This document shows, piece by piece, positions 31,201 to 40,949 of a DNA stretch of 64,000 nucleotides. A model generated the notes under the pieces. It did not search any database and was not told the origin of the DNA. It saw nothing but the letters and a program-made list of their open reading frames with translations. The position numbers and the translations under genes were made by a program. Each line of letters begins with the position of its first letter. Position 1 is the stretch's first letter. The DNA is taken from positions 992,001-1,056,000 of the forward strand of contig NZ_CP104144.1 in the NCBI RefSeq assembly GCF_025200715.1, given 5' to 3'. This DNA is from Rhizobium sullae (lineage in GTDB: Bacteria; Pseudomonadota; Alphaproteobacteria; Rhizobiales; Rhizobiaceae).

Positions 31201-31347
31201 CCACTGCATTGGGGGTTTACCGGAGCTGCCAAGAAGGGCTTCGGCCCGAATTCGCTGACGCCTTTCGTCGGCGACGCAAACATAGAGACGCCCGAATACA
31301 AGGCGTTCCTGGTCAACATAGAGCCCATCGCCGGGCCGGTGGCATAG
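28261..31347 (+). CDS. fdoG: Formate dehydrogenase-O alpha subunit, selenoprotein (in-frame UGA = Sec200)
   Basis: A 1028-residue molybdopterin, [4Fe-4S] catalytic subunit of the membrane formate dehydrogenase. The Tat signal is SRRQFLAAAGAG, the cluster motif is CPYCSVACG...CPKGA, and the active site is ARV-U-HGPTVASLAPTFGRGAMTNSW. The UGA at 28858-28860 falls exactly where E. coli FdnG has Sec196 and is followed by a SECIS hairpin, so the two apparent frames (28261-28860 and the following one) are a single gene. The C-terminus has the MopB dinucleotide-binding domain (HFHYWTKHVWVNAVLQPEFF). The start follows GGGGAGG. The enzyme oxidises periplasmic formate. The linked selA, selB, selC and selD supply the decoding machinery. 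Confidence 0.96.
28872..28889 (+). promoter_or_regulatory. Bacterial SECIS hairpin
   Basis: GG-T-AGCC-AGTTT-GGCT-CC folds into a stem with GG:CC, a bulged U, AGCC:GGCU and a five-base loop. The spacer from the UGA to the stem is 11 bases and the bulged U is the 17th base counted from the U of UGA, matching the geometry of the E. coli fdhF SECIS bound by SelB. Confidence 0.88.
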
Positions 31348-31359
31348 GAGACGGTAGCC

Positions 31360-32301
31360 ATGTTCCCTCCTGTTCCAAATCCGACAGTCACGCCTGAAAG
31401 CCCAAGATTCGGCGAACGGGATCTCATCCGCCGTTCGGCGTCACGCGTGACCCCGCCGGCAGAGCGCCAGACCGAGGTGGCGAAGCTTATCGACGTCTCC
31501 AAATGCATCGGCTGCAAGGCCTGCCAGTCGGCCTGCATCGAGTGGAACGACACGCACCCCGCCATCGAGGAGAATGTGGGCATTTACGAGAACCCGCATG
31601 ATCTGACGCCGGACATGTTCACGTTGATGCGCTTCACCGAGTGGGAAAACCCGGAAACGAACAATCTCGAATGGCTGATCCGCAAGGACGGCTGCATGCA
31701 TTGCGAAGATCCCGGCTGCCTCAAGGCCTGTCCGGCGCCGGGTGCAATCGTGCAATATTCGAACGGCATCGTCGATTTCGTGCACGAGAACTGCATTGGT
31801 TGCGGCTACTGCATCAAAGGATGCCCGTTCGATATTCCGCGTATTTCTGCGGTCGACCACACGGCCTATAAATGCACGCTCTGCTCCGACCGTATCGCTG
31901 TCGGCCAGGGACCTGCCTGCGCCAAGGCCTGTCCGACGCAGGCAATCGTCTTCGGTACGAAAGATGAAATGAAGCAGCACGCCGAAGGGCGGATCACCGA
32001 TCTGAAGTCCCGTGGATTTGCAAATGCCGGCCTTTATGATCCGCCGGGCGTCGGCGGCACACATGTCATGTACGTGCTCCACCACGCCGACAAGCCAGAG
32101 ATTTACGCCGATCTGCCGAGCAATCCGCGGATCAGCCCGGTCATCGAGGCCTGGAAGGGTGTTACGAAATATGCCGGGCTCGCGGTCATGGGTGTGGCGG
32201 CTGTCACCGGCCTCTTTCACTATCTTGTCAACGGACCCAATCGGGTTTCCGAGGAGGACGAAGAGGCGGCGCAGAGATTGACGGGAGACGGTTCCTCATG
32301 A
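31360..32301 (+). CDS. fdoH: Formate dehydrogenase-O beta (iron-sulfur) subunit
   Basis: A 313-residue electron-transfer subunit with four ferredoxin-type cysteine clusters: [43 protein letters not shown] and [23 protein letters not shown]-terminal membrane anchor helix ([20 protein letters not shown]) matches E. coli FdnH/FdoH. It passes electrons from FdoG to the cytochrome b subunit across the membrane. TAGGAG precedes the ATG; it overlaps fdoI by four bases. Confidence 0.95.
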   Translation: MFPPVPNPTVTPESPRFGERDLIRRSASRVTPPAERQTEVAKLIDVSKCIGCKACQSACIEWNDTHPAIEENVGIYENPHDLTPDMFTLMRFTEWENPETNNLEWLIRKDGCMHCEDPGCLKACPAPGAIVQYSNGIVDFVHENCIGCGYCIKGCPFDIPRISAVDHTAYKCTLCSDRIAVGQGPACAKACPTQAIVFGTKDEMKQHAEGRITDLKSRGFANAGLYDPPGVGGTHVMYVLHHADKPEIYADLPSNPRISPVIEAWKGVTKYAGLAVMGVAAVTGLFHYLVNGPNRVSEEDEEAAQRLTGDGSS

Positions 32302-33008
32302 GCGCGGACACCAAAAAAGATGATGCAGCAAAAGGCGAGGGTGTTCACCCAGGCAAGCCGGTGACAGTTGATCGCTATACTGGAGGAGCCAGGATCAATC
32401 ACTGGATCACGGCGACAAGTCTCGTGCTTCTGGGGCTTTCCGGGCTGGCCCTGTTCCATCCAAGCCTCTTTTTCCTGACTGCGCTCTTTGGCGGCGGCCC
32501 TTTGACCCGCATCATTCATCCGTGGATCGGCGTTCTGCTCTTCTTCAGCTTTCTCGGCCTTTTCCTGCGTTTCTGGAAGGCAAACCTCTGGAGGAGGGAG
32601 GACAGCGACTGGCTCGCACACGGCCGCGACGTCCTGGCTGGTCACGAGGAGCGTGCGCCCGAGGTCGGCAAATACAATGCTGGTCAGAAGGTCGTGTTCT
32701 GGTCGATGTCGATCTTGATCACTATCCTGATCGCAACAGGCTTGATCATCTGGGATCAGTATTTTTCGGCCTATACCACGATCGAGCAGAAGCGATGGGC
32801 GGTGTTGTCGCATTCAATCGCAGCCGTCGTCATCATCAATGTCTGGATCATTCATGTCTATTCAGCCTTCTGGGTACGCGGTACGATACGGGCAATGACG
32901 CGCGGCTCGGTGACAGGCGGCTGGGCGTGGCGGCATCATCGTAAATGGCTGCGTGAACTGGTCACCAGGTCATCAGGGAGAAAATCGGGAGGAACGCCCG
33001 CCGAATAA
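32298..33008 (+). CDS. fdoI: Formate dehydrogenase-O gamma subunit, cytochrome b556
   Basis: A 236-residue membrane protein with four hydrophobic segments and conserved haem-ligand histidines ([38 protein letters not shown]). It oxidises FdoH and reduces quinone. ATGA overlap with fdoH indicates translational coupling. The polar N-terminus (about 30 residues) is longer than in E. coli FdoI. Confidence 0.94.
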   Translation: MSADTKKDDAAKGEGVHPGKPVTVDRYTGGARINHWITATSLVLLGLSGLALFHPSLFFLTALFGGGPLTRIIHPWIGVLLFFSFLGLFLRFWKANLWRREDSDWLAHGRDVLAGHEERAPEVGKYNAGQKVVFWSMSILITILIATGLIIWDQYFSAYTTIEQKRWAVLSHSIAAVVIINVWIIHVYSAFWVRGTIRAMTRGSVTGGWAWRHHRKWLRELVTRSSGRKSGGTPAE

Positions 33009-33061
33009 ACCGGGCGTCAGGGTCTGCATCACGTGGCCCGTGCGGTTCGTGAGGGAGTGTC

Positions 33062-33976
33062 ATGAAAGGCAAAAGCGCGGTCTTGCCGGATCCAACGGCA
33101 ATTGGGGATGTATCATCGCCACCGTTTGCACGGCTTCCGGATTCCGCCTTGCTCTTTTCGGCCAGGTCGAAACGTCTGCGTCAACTCGCTGAAACCAGCA
33201 GCCTTTCGCCTTACCTTATTTTCCTCGCACAGCTCTCCGAAGCTCAACACGATATCCAGGCGGCTCTGCCACTTCCGGAACGTCCGGATCCCGGCAGAAT
33301 CAAGCGTGCCCGGGAGTTTGAAATGCCGCCGCTCGACCGAGAGATAGACGGCGGCGGAACGATCAGCGACATCTTCGATCGCCTCTTTGCAGCCGCCGAC
33401 ACTATCGAAAAGCCGGCTGCGGCTGCCGAAGCGCTTGCGCGCGTCGCCAAGGCCGACGTCAGAAACCGCTTGGCAATGGTGCAGAACGTGTTTTCCAGTG
33501 TCTTGCCTGCGGATGCGATTGCCGAGCACGTGTTCGTCTGGGCAGCGCTTCAGGTGCAGTTCGCTCGGCTTGCCTCTGTTCTCGACGCAGCAATGCTGGT
33601 GCCGGTGGCTGATGGTCTTTGCCCTGCATGTGGCAGCAGGCCGGTATCGTCCATGGTCGTCGGCTGGCCGGGCTCGCATGGCGCACGCTTCTGCTCATGT
33701 TCGCTTTGCGGCACTTTCTGGCACTATGTCCGGGTCAAATGCACACTTTGCGGCTCCACCAAAGGCATCGGCTATCAGGAGATAGAAGGGCAGGGCGGCG
33801 TCGTCAAAGCCGAAACCTGTGACGAATGCCACGGCTGGTCGAAGATATTCTATCAGGATAGGGAGCCGGGGGTCGATGCGGTCGCCGACGATGTGGCAAG
33901 TCTGAGCCTGGACCTTCTGATGCGCGAAGGTCCGTATCGCCGGGGTGGATTTGCACCGCTCCTGGCCGGCTTTTGA
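33062..33976 (+). CDS. fdhE: Formate dehydrogenase accessory protein FdhE
   Basis: A 304-residue cytoplasmic maturation factor needed for active FdnGHI/FdoGHI. Rubredoxin-like cysteine pairs are visible in the C-terminal half (CPACGSRPV, CSCSLCGTFWHYVRVKCTLCGS, CDECHGWSK). It is placed between fdoI and selA in one operon. GGGAG precedes the ATG. Confidence 0.93.
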   Translation: MKGKSAVLPDPTAIGDVSSPPFARLPDSALLFSARSKRLRQLAETSSLSPYLIFLAQLSEAQHDIQAALPLPERPDPGRIKRAREFEMPPLDREIDGGGTISDIFDRLFAAADTIEKPAAAAEALARVAKADVRNRLAMVQNVFSSVLPADAIAEHVFVWAALQVQFARLASVLDAAMLVPVADGLCPACGSRPVSSMVVGWPGSHGARFCSCSLCGTFWHYVRVKCTLCGSTKGIGYQEIEGQGGVVKAETCDECHGWSKIFYQDREPGVDAVADDVASLSLDLLMREGPYRRGGFAPLLAGF

Positions 33977-33986
33977 GGTGGGAGAG

Positions 33987-35447
33987 ATGGACGCCAGCGC
34001 CAACCTGCGGGATATTTCATCCGTCGACCAGATCTTGAAGACAGCTCCCGCCGCCGCCGCGATCGAATGTTTCGGGCGGATCGCGGCGACGGAGGCAATC
34101 CGCGCCATCCTTTCTGAAACGAGAGACAAGGTGCGCCAGGGGCAGGAAGTCCCATCACGCGAGGAGATCGCGGCTCTTGCGTTTTCTAGGCTTGACGCGA
34201 ATGATCGCCCGATGCTTCGCTCCGTCTTCAACCTGACGGGCACGGTGCTCCATACCAATCTCGGCAGGGCCATCCTTGCGGAAGCCGCGATCGATGCAGC
34301 GGCAGCGGCCATGCGCGAGGCTGTTGCGCTCGAATTCGATCTTAAGAATGGCAAGCGCGGCGAACGGGATGATCATCTGCGTGCGCTGATCTGCGAATTG
34401 ACGGGCGCTGAAGATGCAACCGTCGTCAACAACAATGCTGCGGCCGTCCTTCTGGTGCTGAACAGCCTGGCCGCCGGCCGGGAAGCCATCGTCTCCCGGG
34501 GCGAACTCATCGAAATCGGCGGGGCCTTCCGCATGCCGGACATCATGGAACGCTCGGGCGTCCGTCTCGTCGAGGTCGGCACCACGAACCGCACCCATGC
34601 CCGGGACTACAGGGATGCCGTCGGTCCTGGCACAGGCGTGATACTGAAGGTCCACACGTCGAACTATCGAATAGAAGGTTTTACCAAGGAAGTCGGCGCA
34701 CGCGAACTTTCAGGCATCGCCCGCGACAAGGGCGTGCCGCTGATCAACGATCTCGGTTCCGGCACCCTTATCGATCTGATCCGTTTCGGGCTTGCACACG
34801 AACCCACCGTCCGCGAGGCGATCGGCGAGGGTGCAGATGTCGTCACCTTTTCCGGCGACAAACTTCTCGGCGGGCCACAGGCCGGGTTCATTGTCGGGCG
34901 CCGGACACTTATCGAGACGATTAACAGGAACCCGATGAAGCGCGCGCTACGGGTCGATAAGATCAGGTTGGCCGCTCTCGAAGCGACATTGAAGCTTTAC
35001 CGCGATCCGGAGCGCCTGGGCGAGCGCCTCCCGGTGATGCGGCTGCTTTCCCGTTCTCAGCCCGAAATCAACGCGCAGGCGGAGCGGCTGGCGCCTGTCA
35101 TGCAACACGTGCTGAATAACGCCTTCCGCGTCTCGGTCATCCGTTGCGAAAGCCAGATCGGCTCCGGCGCGCTGCCGCTTACGACCGTGCAGAGCGCGGG
35201 GCTGGCCTTGACGCCGGTCGAAGGCAGCGGGCGGATGCTCGCCGGACTGGCGGCGGCATTGCGGCGTCTTCCTATCCCGGTCATCGGCCGCATCGAACGA
35301 GGTTCGCTGCTGTTGGACCTGCGCTGCCTCGAAGATGAAGAGAGCTTCGCTGCTGGCATTCGCCGCATCGCCCTGCCGGTCGAAGAAGGTTTCGAGAGCG
35401 AAGCCTTCACCTTTTCTGCCGGGGCCGAAAAGGGGAATGGATCATGA
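33987..35447 (+). CDS. selA: L-seryl-tRNA(Sec) selenium transferase
   Basis: A 486-residue pyridoxal-phosphate enzyme that converts Ser-tRNA(Sec) to Sec-tRNA(Sec). The PLP lysine is Lys292 in FSGDKLLGGPQAG (E. coli Lys295). Other family motifs are NLTGTVLHTNLGRA, VNNNAAAVLLVL and KVHTSNYRIEGF. The ATG at 33987 follows GGTGGGAGAG; an in-frame GTG at 33945 lies inside fdhE and is less likely. It overlaps selB by four bases. Confidence 0.95.
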   Translation: MDASANLRDISSVDQILKTAPAAAAIECFGRIAATEAIRAILSETRDKVRQGQEVPSREEIAALAFSRLDANDRPMLRSVFNLTGTVLHTNLGRAILAEAAIDAAAAAMREAVALEFDLKNGKRGERDDHLRALICELTGAEDATVVNNNAAAVLLVLNSLAAGREAIVSRGELIEIGGAFRMPDIMERSGVRLVEVGTTNRTHARDYRDAVGPGTGVILKVHTSNYRIEGFTKEVGARELSGIARDKGVPLINDLGSGTLIDLIRFGLAHEPTVREAIGEGADVVTFSGDKLLGGPQAGFIVGRRTLIETINRNPMKRALRVDKIRLAALEATLKLYRDPERLGERLPVMRLLSRSQPEINAQAERLAPVMQHVLNNAFRVSVIRCESQIGSGALPLTTVQSAGLALTPVEGSGRMLAGLAAALRRLPIPVIGRIERGSLLLDLRCLEDEESFAAGIRRIALPVEEGFESEAFTFSAGAEKGNGS

Positions 35448-37516
35448 TCGTCGGCACGGCGGGGCATATCGATCACGGCAAGACATCTCTCGTCCGCGCG
35501 CTGACCGGCATCGACACTGACCGGCTGAAAGAGGAAAAGACCCGCGGCATCTCGATCGATCTGGGTTTTGCCTATATGCCCGTGGACGGCGCGGAGACAC
35601 TCGGTTTCGTCGATGTGCCGGGACACGAGAAATTCGTCCACACGATGCTTGCCGGCGCCTGCGGTATCGACTTCGTCCTCCTGGTCGTCGCAGCCGATGA
35701 CGGCATCATGCCGCAGACGCGCGAACATCTCGCCATTATCGATCTTCTTGGCATCGAGCATGGCGCTGTCGCCCTCACCAAGGCCGATCTCGTGCAGGAA
35801 GACCGCCTCGTCGAGGTCGAAGCCGCTGTGCGCAACGAGCTTGCCCGCTCGCCGCTCGGCGCTGTTCCCGCCATCGCCGTCTCGACGGTTTCAGGCAGGG
35901 GTATTGAACCTCTGCGGGACGAAATCGCCGATGCAGCCCGGAAATTCATGCGGCGGCGGGCGACAGGGCGCTTTCGTCTGGCCGTCGATCGTTCCTTCAC
36001 AATTCAGGGGGCAGGCACGGTCGTGACCGGGACAGTCCTTTCAGGCATGGTGTCGATCGAGGATCATGTCACGGTCAGCCCTTCCGGCCTTGTCGCCCGG
36101 GTACGCTCGATCCATACGCAGAACAGACCAAGCAAAAATGGTTGCGCGGGGGATCGTTGCGCCCTCAACCTCGTTGGCCAAGGCATCACGAAAACGGCCA
36201 TCAATCGCGGTGACATGGTGTGTGAGCCAAGCCTGCATGCCCCGGCGAGCCGTATCGACGCAACGTTGCGTGTGCTTCGTTCAGAGGTGAAGCCCATCGG
36301 TCACTGGTTCCCCGTCAGGCTTCATCACACATCGGCAGAGGTCGGTGCCCGTATCGTCCTACTTGCCGGAGAATCGGTAATGCCGGGAACAGATACCCTT
36401 GTGCAGCTTGTGCTGGACAGTCCGATCGCGGCTGCGGTCGGCGACCGCTACGTCATCCGCGACACTTCGGCCCAGCGCACGGTTGGCGGCGGCCGATTCC
36501 TGGATTTACGCGCACCGGCGCGCAAGCGCCGGACGCCGGAGCGGACCGCTCAGCTCAAAGCTCTGACCTCGGTTGCGCCCGAACGGGCATTCGAGGCCCT
36601 GCTCGCGGTGCCTCCATTTTACGTCGACGTTGCCGCTTTTGCCCGCGACAGGGCAGTTGCCGAGGCAGATGCCGGCGCCCTGGTCGCCTCGATGGGAACG
36701 GTGCAATTGCCTGTGGATGACACGACCTTCGCCATTTCGCCAGATCGCTGGGAGAAATTCCGCGCCAACCTTCTGAGCCGGCTTGAGACGTTCCATGCGG
36801 AGAACCAGGATCTGCCAGGCATGGGCATTGAGCTGTTGCGGGCAGGACTCGACCTGCGCTTGCCGATCCCCGCGTTTCGCGCCGCTCTGCAGAACCTCAT
36901 CGGTGGGGGAGGGATCGTGCTGGACGGAGCGTGGGTCCGGCTTGCCGGACATCAAGCAACGATGACATTGGCCGACGAGCGGCTCTGGGGAGGGATCGAG
37001 CCGCTATTGGGCGGGGCCGAGCGGTTTCGTCCGCCGCGGGTTCGCGAGATTGCCGCATTCCTGGCGATCCCCGAGCCGCAGACGCGCCGGTTGTTGAAAC
37101 TCGGCGGCCGCATGGGCAAGGTGCATGAAGTGGCACACGATCACTTCTTCCTGCGTGAGACGGTTGCGGAAATGGTGGCGATCATCGCGGAGATCAGCTC
37201 CGGCGCCGATAAGGGCTGGTTCACCGCGATGCAGTTTCGCGACCGTGTCGAAAATGGCCGCAAGGTCGCGATCCAGATTCTCGATTTTTTCGATCGTCAT
37301 CGGGTCACGCTGCGTCGCGGCGATCTCCGTCGCGTCGATCCCATCCGTCTGGACCTCTTCGGCAATTTGACGAATAGTATCGCCGGCGGCGATATCGTTT
37401 CTGGAGGAGATACGTCCCCGGTGGGGCGTCCGGACTTCAAATCCGGGAGGGGCCGAGAGACGGTCTTTCGTGGGTTCGACTCCCACTCTCTTCCGCCAGA
37501 AAAATCGCATATGTAA
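35444..37516 (+). CDS. selB: Selenocysteine-specific elongation factor SelB (frame runs through selC)
   Basis: A 690-residue GTPase that delivers Sec-tRNA to UGA codons marked by SECIS. The N-terminal EF-Tu-like part has [28 protein letters not shown] and TKADL. The C-terminal winged helices end near [24 protein letters not shown], which matches the very end of E. coli SelB (614 residues). No stop follows there: the frame continues about 48 codons, and codons 654-685 are exactly the 96 bases of the selC gene, the stop being at 37514-37516. The tail [15 protein letters not shown] is thus translated tRNA sequence. Function is certain; the true C-terminus deserves checking. Confidence 0.93.
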   Translation: MIVGTAGHIDHGKTSLVRALTGIDTDRLKEEKTRGISIDLGFAYMPVDGAETLGFVDVPGHEKFVHTMLAGACGIDFVLLVVAADDGIMPQTREHLAIIDLLGIEHGAVALTKADLVQEDRLVEVEAAVRNELARSPLGAVPAIAVSTVSGRGIEPLRDEIADAARKFMRRRATGRFRLAVDRSFTIQGAGTVVTGTVLSGMVSIEDHVTVSPSGLVARVRSIHTQNRPSKNGCAGDRCALNLVGQGITKTAINRGDMVCEPSLHAPASRIDATLRVLRSEVKPIGHWFPVRLHHTSAEVGARIVLLAGESVMPGTDTLVQLVLDSPIAAAVGDRYVIRDTSAQRTVGGGRFLDLRAPARKRRTPERTAQLKALTSVAPERAFEALLAVPPFYVDVAAFARDRAVAEADAGALVASMGTVQLPVDDTTFAISPDRWEKFRANLLSRLETFHAENQDLPGMGIELLRAGLDLRLPIPAFRAALQNLIGGGGIVLDGAWVRLAGHQATMTLADERLWGGIEPLLGGAERFRPPRVREIAAFLAIPEPQTRRLLKLGGRMGKVHEVAHDHFFLRETVAEMVAIIAEISSGADKGWFTAMQFRDRVENGRKVAIQILDFFDRHRVTLRRGDLRRVDPIRLDLFGNLTNSIAGGDIVSGGDTSPVGRPDFKSGRGRETVFRGFDSHSLPPEKSHM
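37403..37498 (+). tRNA. selC: tRNA-Sec (anticodon TCA)
   Basis: A 96-base gene with the long selenocysteine acceptor arm (GGAGGAGA paired with TCTCTTCC, one G-U), discriminator G and an encoded CCA at 37496-37498. The anticodon stem is CCGGA/TCCGG with loop CTTCAAA and anticodon TCA at 37437-37439. There is a long variable arm and a T arm with GGTTCGACTCC. It closely follows the E. coli selC plan (95 bases). It lies wholly inside the 3' part of the selB reading frame on the same strand. Confidence 0.96.
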
Positions 37517-37794
37517 TTGATAAAATAACAATATTGCCGAGACAACGCGGCGATGCGGTTATGAAGCGCAGCGGCAATCCGACGACGGAATTTTCCGATC
37601 GTCCTGCCATTTCGTGCGCGAGGAGCTCCAGAACCTTTTCGATTTCGGGTCGGAAGTTTCTCGTCAGCACCGTCGACACCCCTGTTGCCAGCAACTCTTC
37701 GGCAACCCGCTGGCGCGCTGCTTCGCAATGAAGCGGCGCGCCGGCGGCCTGAGGAGCGCGAGATTAAGATTTTAGCGGCGGGTCACTTCACGTA
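37517..37794. other. Region between selC and the GntR gene
   Basis: No confident gene. A minus-strand frame from about 37765 to 37437 reads coding-like in the part EAARQRVAEELLATGVSTVL and RPEIEKVLELLAHEM, but it then runs antisense into selC and has no start, so it is best seen as a possible gene remnant. Confidence 0.35.
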
Positions 37795-38457
37795 TCACTT
37801 GCCCTTATCAATCCGCGAGAAAGCAGCGAGAACCGTGCGCTCAGACTGTATTAGGTATGACTCGAGTGCTGCGGAGGCTTCGGCCGTTGACCCCGCCTCG
37901 AGCTTTTCGACGATCGACGCATTCAGGTCGACATAGGGCGCGTGCAACAACTCGGGATCGGCAAGCAGACCGAAGCTGAGCCGCAGTTCTGCGGCGATTT
38001 GAGCATAGAAGGCATTCAAGCGCTGACTGTCGGCAAGATCCACGATCGCAGCGTGAAAGACCATGTTTTCGCTGCCGACCGTGCTCCAGTCCTTGGCATC
38101 GCGCGCGACCGTGGCACGCTCGACAGCCGAGCGCATGCGCGCCACTGCCGGATGCTTGGGGTAGGCCTTGGCGAGCGCCTGGCATTCGATCATCCGGCGC
38201 ACCCGGTAGATGTCGATGATCGAGGCCATGCTCGGCGTTGCGACAAAGACGCCGCGATTGGGCTCGTGGCGCAACAGGTTTTCCTTAGTCAAAAGCCGGA
38301 AGGCTTCGCGCAGTGAATTGCGCGACACATCCAGCCCGGCGCTGAGCGCCGCCTCGGATAAACGTTGGCCGGGCTTCAATTCGCCTGCGATCAGCTTGTC
38401 GCGGATCTCCTCCGCCAGCCGCGGCGCAAGCGCCGATATGGTCTCCTGCTCAACCAT
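37795..38457 (-). CDS. GntR-family regulator (FadR/FCD type)
   Basis: A 220-residue regulator. The N-terminal winged helix (LAEEIRDKLIAGELKPGQRLSEAALS...SRNSLREAFRLL) is followed by an all-helical FCD effector domain with conserved metal-site residues (FHAAIVDLADSQRL). The ATG at 38457 follows AAGGGG. It is divergent from the NRAMP-like/pxp operon, 428 bases between the starts, and is its likely regulator. The effector may be a pathway compound such as 5-oxoproline, but that is inference. Confidence 0.87.
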   Translation of the reverse strand: MVEQETISALAPRLAEEIRDKLIAGELKPGQRLSEAALSAGLDVSRNSLREAFRLLTKENLLRHEPNRGVFVATPSMASIIDIYRVRRMIECQALAKAYPKHPAVARMRSAVERATVARDAKDWSTVGSENMVFHAAIVDLADSQRLNAFYAQIAAELRLSFGLLADPELLHAPYVDLNASIVEKLEAGSTAEASAALESYLIQSERTVLAAFSRIDKGK

Positions 38458-38885
38458 CAAAGCCCCTTATGCATGAACAAGGATGAAACATCCGTCCTCC
38501 TCGTGGATCGATACAGCGGTTAGCGCTTTCATCGGAACCATGAGAGGAACGATCTCGCCAAGCGGATCATGGCGACGTCAGACATGATTCACGATCAGTC
38601 GGGCAACCATGAAAAATGAACGCTCCGCATCGGCGTCCTTATCGTTGATGGCACGAAAGGAGGCAAGAGCGGTCCCGAGCATGGCTAAATTTACTCCATA
38701 AAGGGCATTTTGTGCCCAAGGAAAGTTCATATCGCTCAACATTTTTGCATTATAGTAGAACGATAAGATAAAATCGTTGAACAATATTGACAGAATTGTG
38801 AAACGCGGCGACGCTGGCTCTGTCAATAATTTCACGCGGCCCATCCTTGGGATTGAGGGCGGTCCGCACATAAGGAGAGGGTTTA
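38458..38885. other. Divergent promoter region, GntR gene / pxp operon
   Basis: No gene is supported in these 428 bases. The part from about 38690 to 38800 is AT-rich and likely holds the operon promoter. An inverted repeat lies at 38786-38827. Confidence 0.55.
38786..38827. promoter_or_regulatory. Spaced inverted repeat upstream of the NRAMP-like gene
   Basis: ATTGACAGA (38786-38794) and TCTGTCAAT (38819-38827) are a perfect 9-base inverted repeat with 24 bases between, located 59 bases before the operon start. It could be a pair of half-sites for the divergent GntR-type regulator or an mRNA leader hairpin. Confidence 0.35.
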
Positions 38886-40151
38886 ATGGAACAGCTATCT
38901 ATTTCATCCAGTGACGGCGCGTCGGCCACGTCGTCTGGCATGTCGGTCAAGTCGCGCCGCGCGGCGCTCACGGCCGCGATCTTCCTGATGGCCACTTCGG
39001 CCATCGGCCCGGGCTTCATTACCCAAACGGCAACGTTCACAACGAAGCTCGGCGCAGCCTTCGCCTTTGCGATCCTTTCCTCGATCGTCATTGATTTCGT
39101 CGTGCAGCTTAATATCTGGCGGATCGTGACGCTGACGCGCATGCGCGCCTCAGATCTCGCCAATGCGGCAATCCCGGGCTCCGGCTATCTGCTTGCCATA
39201 CTCGTTATCGTCGGCGGGCTGTTCTTCAATATCGGCAATATCGGCGGCACGGGTCTTGGAATCAACGCGATGGTCGGGCTGGATCCGAAAATCGGCGGCG
39301 CAATCAGCGCGGTCCTTTCGATCGGCATCTTCTTGTCGAAGCGCGCCGGTATGGCCATCGACCGCTTCATCATCTTTGCCGGCATCCTGATGATTGCATT
39401 GACGCTCTATGTGGCCATCGCGTCAGGCCCGCCGGTCGGCGAAGCGCTGTTCCAGACGTTTTTGCCGGCAACGATCGACTTCGCCACGATCACAACGATC
39501 GTCGGCGGCACGGTCGGTGGCTATATCACCTATTCCGGCGCCCATCGCCTGCTCGACAAGGGCACGGTCGGCATCGAGAACCTCAGCGCCGTCAACCGCG
39601 CAGCGCTTACCGGCATCGCTGTCACCGGCGTCATGCGCTACGTCCTCTTTCTCGCCGTGCTCGGTGTAGTCGCCAGCGGTGCCGTGATAGATGTCTCGGG
39701 CAAGGGGGCCAACCCGGCCGCCCAAGCCTTCCAGGCAGCCGCCGGCGATGTCGGAATGCGCATCTTCGGCATTATCCTGTGGGCCGCCGCCATCACGTCG
39801 GTTATCGGCGCCGCCTATACCTCGGTTTCCTTCCTCACGATCTTCAAGCAGGATATAAGCGAGCGGGCTCGCAACATCGCGACCGTGATCTTCATCGCGG
39901 TATCGCTGTTCTTCTATGTGATTATCACAACCCCGCCGGCCCAGATGCTGGTCTTCGTCGGCGGCCTGAATGGTCTCATCCTGCCGATCGGTCTGTCGAT
40001 CTTCATCTATGCGGCCTGGGCCCGTTCCGACCTGATGGGTGGCTATCGCTATCCGCGCTGGCTGCTGGTGCTTGGCGTTCTGGCTTGCGCCCTCACCTGG
40101 TACATGGGCTACAAGTCGATCGGCCCGATTTTCGCGCTTCTGTCGGCCTAA
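38886..40151 (+). CDS. NRAMP-family transporter (YcsG-like)
   Basis: A 421-residue membrane protein with about 11 segments of the NRAMP/APC superfamily. It keeps the core helix 1 motif [11 protein letters not shown] in place of the metal-binding DPGN, which argues against a metal substrate. Homologues such as B. subtilis YcsG sit in pxpABC-type clusters, where they are proposed to carry an organic substrate. It is the first gene of the operon, 11 bases before pxpA. AAGGAGAG precedes the ATG. Confidence 0.8.
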   Translation: MEQLSISSSDGASATSSGMSVKSRRAALTAAIFLMATSAIGPGFITQTATFTTKLGAAFAFAILSSIVIDFVVQLNIWRIVTLTRMRASDLANAAIPGSGYLLAILVIVGGLFFNIGNIGGTGLGINAMVGLDPKIGGAISAVLSIGIFLSKRAGMAIDRFIIFAGILMIALTLYVAIASGPPVGEALFQTFLPATIDFATITTIVGGTVGGYITYSGAHRLLDKGTVGIENLSAVNRAALTGIAVTGVMRYVLFLAVLGVVASGAVIDVSGKGANPAAQAFQAAAGDVGMRIFGIILWAAAITSVIGAAYTSVSFLTIFKQDISERARNIATVIFIAVSLFFYVIITTPPAQMLVFVGGLNGLILPIGLSIFIYAAWARSDLMGGYRYPRWLLVLGVLACALTWYMGYKSIGPIFALLSA

Positions 40152-40162
40152 GGAGACCTGTT

Positions 40163-40927
40163 ATGACTGCCATCGATCTGAATAGCGACCTCGGTGAAAG
40201 CTATGGCGCCTGGGGCATGGGCGATGACAAGGCGATGCTTGCCATCGTCTCCAGCGCCAATGTCGCCTGCGGCTTTCATGCCGGCGATCCGCTCGGCATC
40301 CTGACAACCGTCAGGGCCGCAGCCGAAAAGGGTGTGTCGATCGGGGCGCATGTCTCCTATCCTGATCGCGTCGGCTTCGGCCGGCGTGACATGGATGTCA
40401 CAAGCAACGAGCTGACCGCGGACGTCATCTATCAGATCGGCGCACTGAAGGGTATCGCCTCTGCAGCTGGCGTCACTGTCGGGTACGTCAAGCCGCATGG
40501 TGCGCTCTACAACCGCATTGCCCACGACCCGAAGCAAGGCCAGGCGGTAATTGATGGCATCAAAGCGGTGGACCCCTCGCTGGTGTTGATGGGCCTTGCC
40601 AACGCACCGATCCTCAAGCTCGCCCGGGACTCCGGCCTGAAGACCGTTGCGGAAGCCTTTGCCGATCGGGCCTATACGCCGGATGGCGAGCTCGTCTCAC
40701 GCCGTGAACCGGGTGCCGTACTGCATGATCCTCAGCTGATTGCTCGCCGCATGCTGCAGCTTGCCCATGAGGGCACGCTCGAAGCAATCGACGGCTCGAC
40801 CATCAAGATCAACGCCCGGTCGATCTGCGTGCATGGCGACAGCCCCGGCGCTGTAGCCATTGCCCAGGAAATCCGCCGCGTCTTCGAAGTTGACGGAATT
40901 ACCGTCCGCTCCTTTCTGTCCGCCTGA
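40163..40927 (+). CDS. pxpA: 5-Oxoprolinase subunit PxpA (LamB/YcsF family)
   Basis: A 254-residue protein with the family signatures [41 protein letters not shown] and the C-terminal [10 protein letters not shown]. PxpA works with PxpB and PxpC as the ATP-dependent prokaryotic 5-oxoprolinase, opening 5-oxo-L-proline to glutamate. The ATG at 40163 follows AAGGAGACC; the same frame is open far upstream inside the transporter gene, but that part is a shadow. Confidence 0.93.
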   Translation: MTAIDLNSDLGESYGAWGMGDDKAMLAIVSSANVACGFHAGDPLGILTTVRAAAEKGVSIGAHVSYPDRVGFGRRDMDVTSNELTADVIYQIGALKGIASAAGVTVGYVKPHGALYNRIAHDPKQGQAVIDGIKAVDPSLVLMGLANAPILKLARDSGLKTVAEAFADRAYTPDGELVSRREPGAVLHDPQLIARRMLQLAHEGTLEAIDGSTIKINARSICVHGDSPGAVAIAQEIRRVFEVDGITVRSFLSA

Positions 40928-40949
40928 TCAAAGCTGAGGGAGACACGCA

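Noticed and set aside
39779..40162. Upstream extension of the PxpA frame inside the transporter gene
   Set aside because: PxpA homology starts at IDLNSDLG; a strong ribosome site precedes the ATG at 40163.
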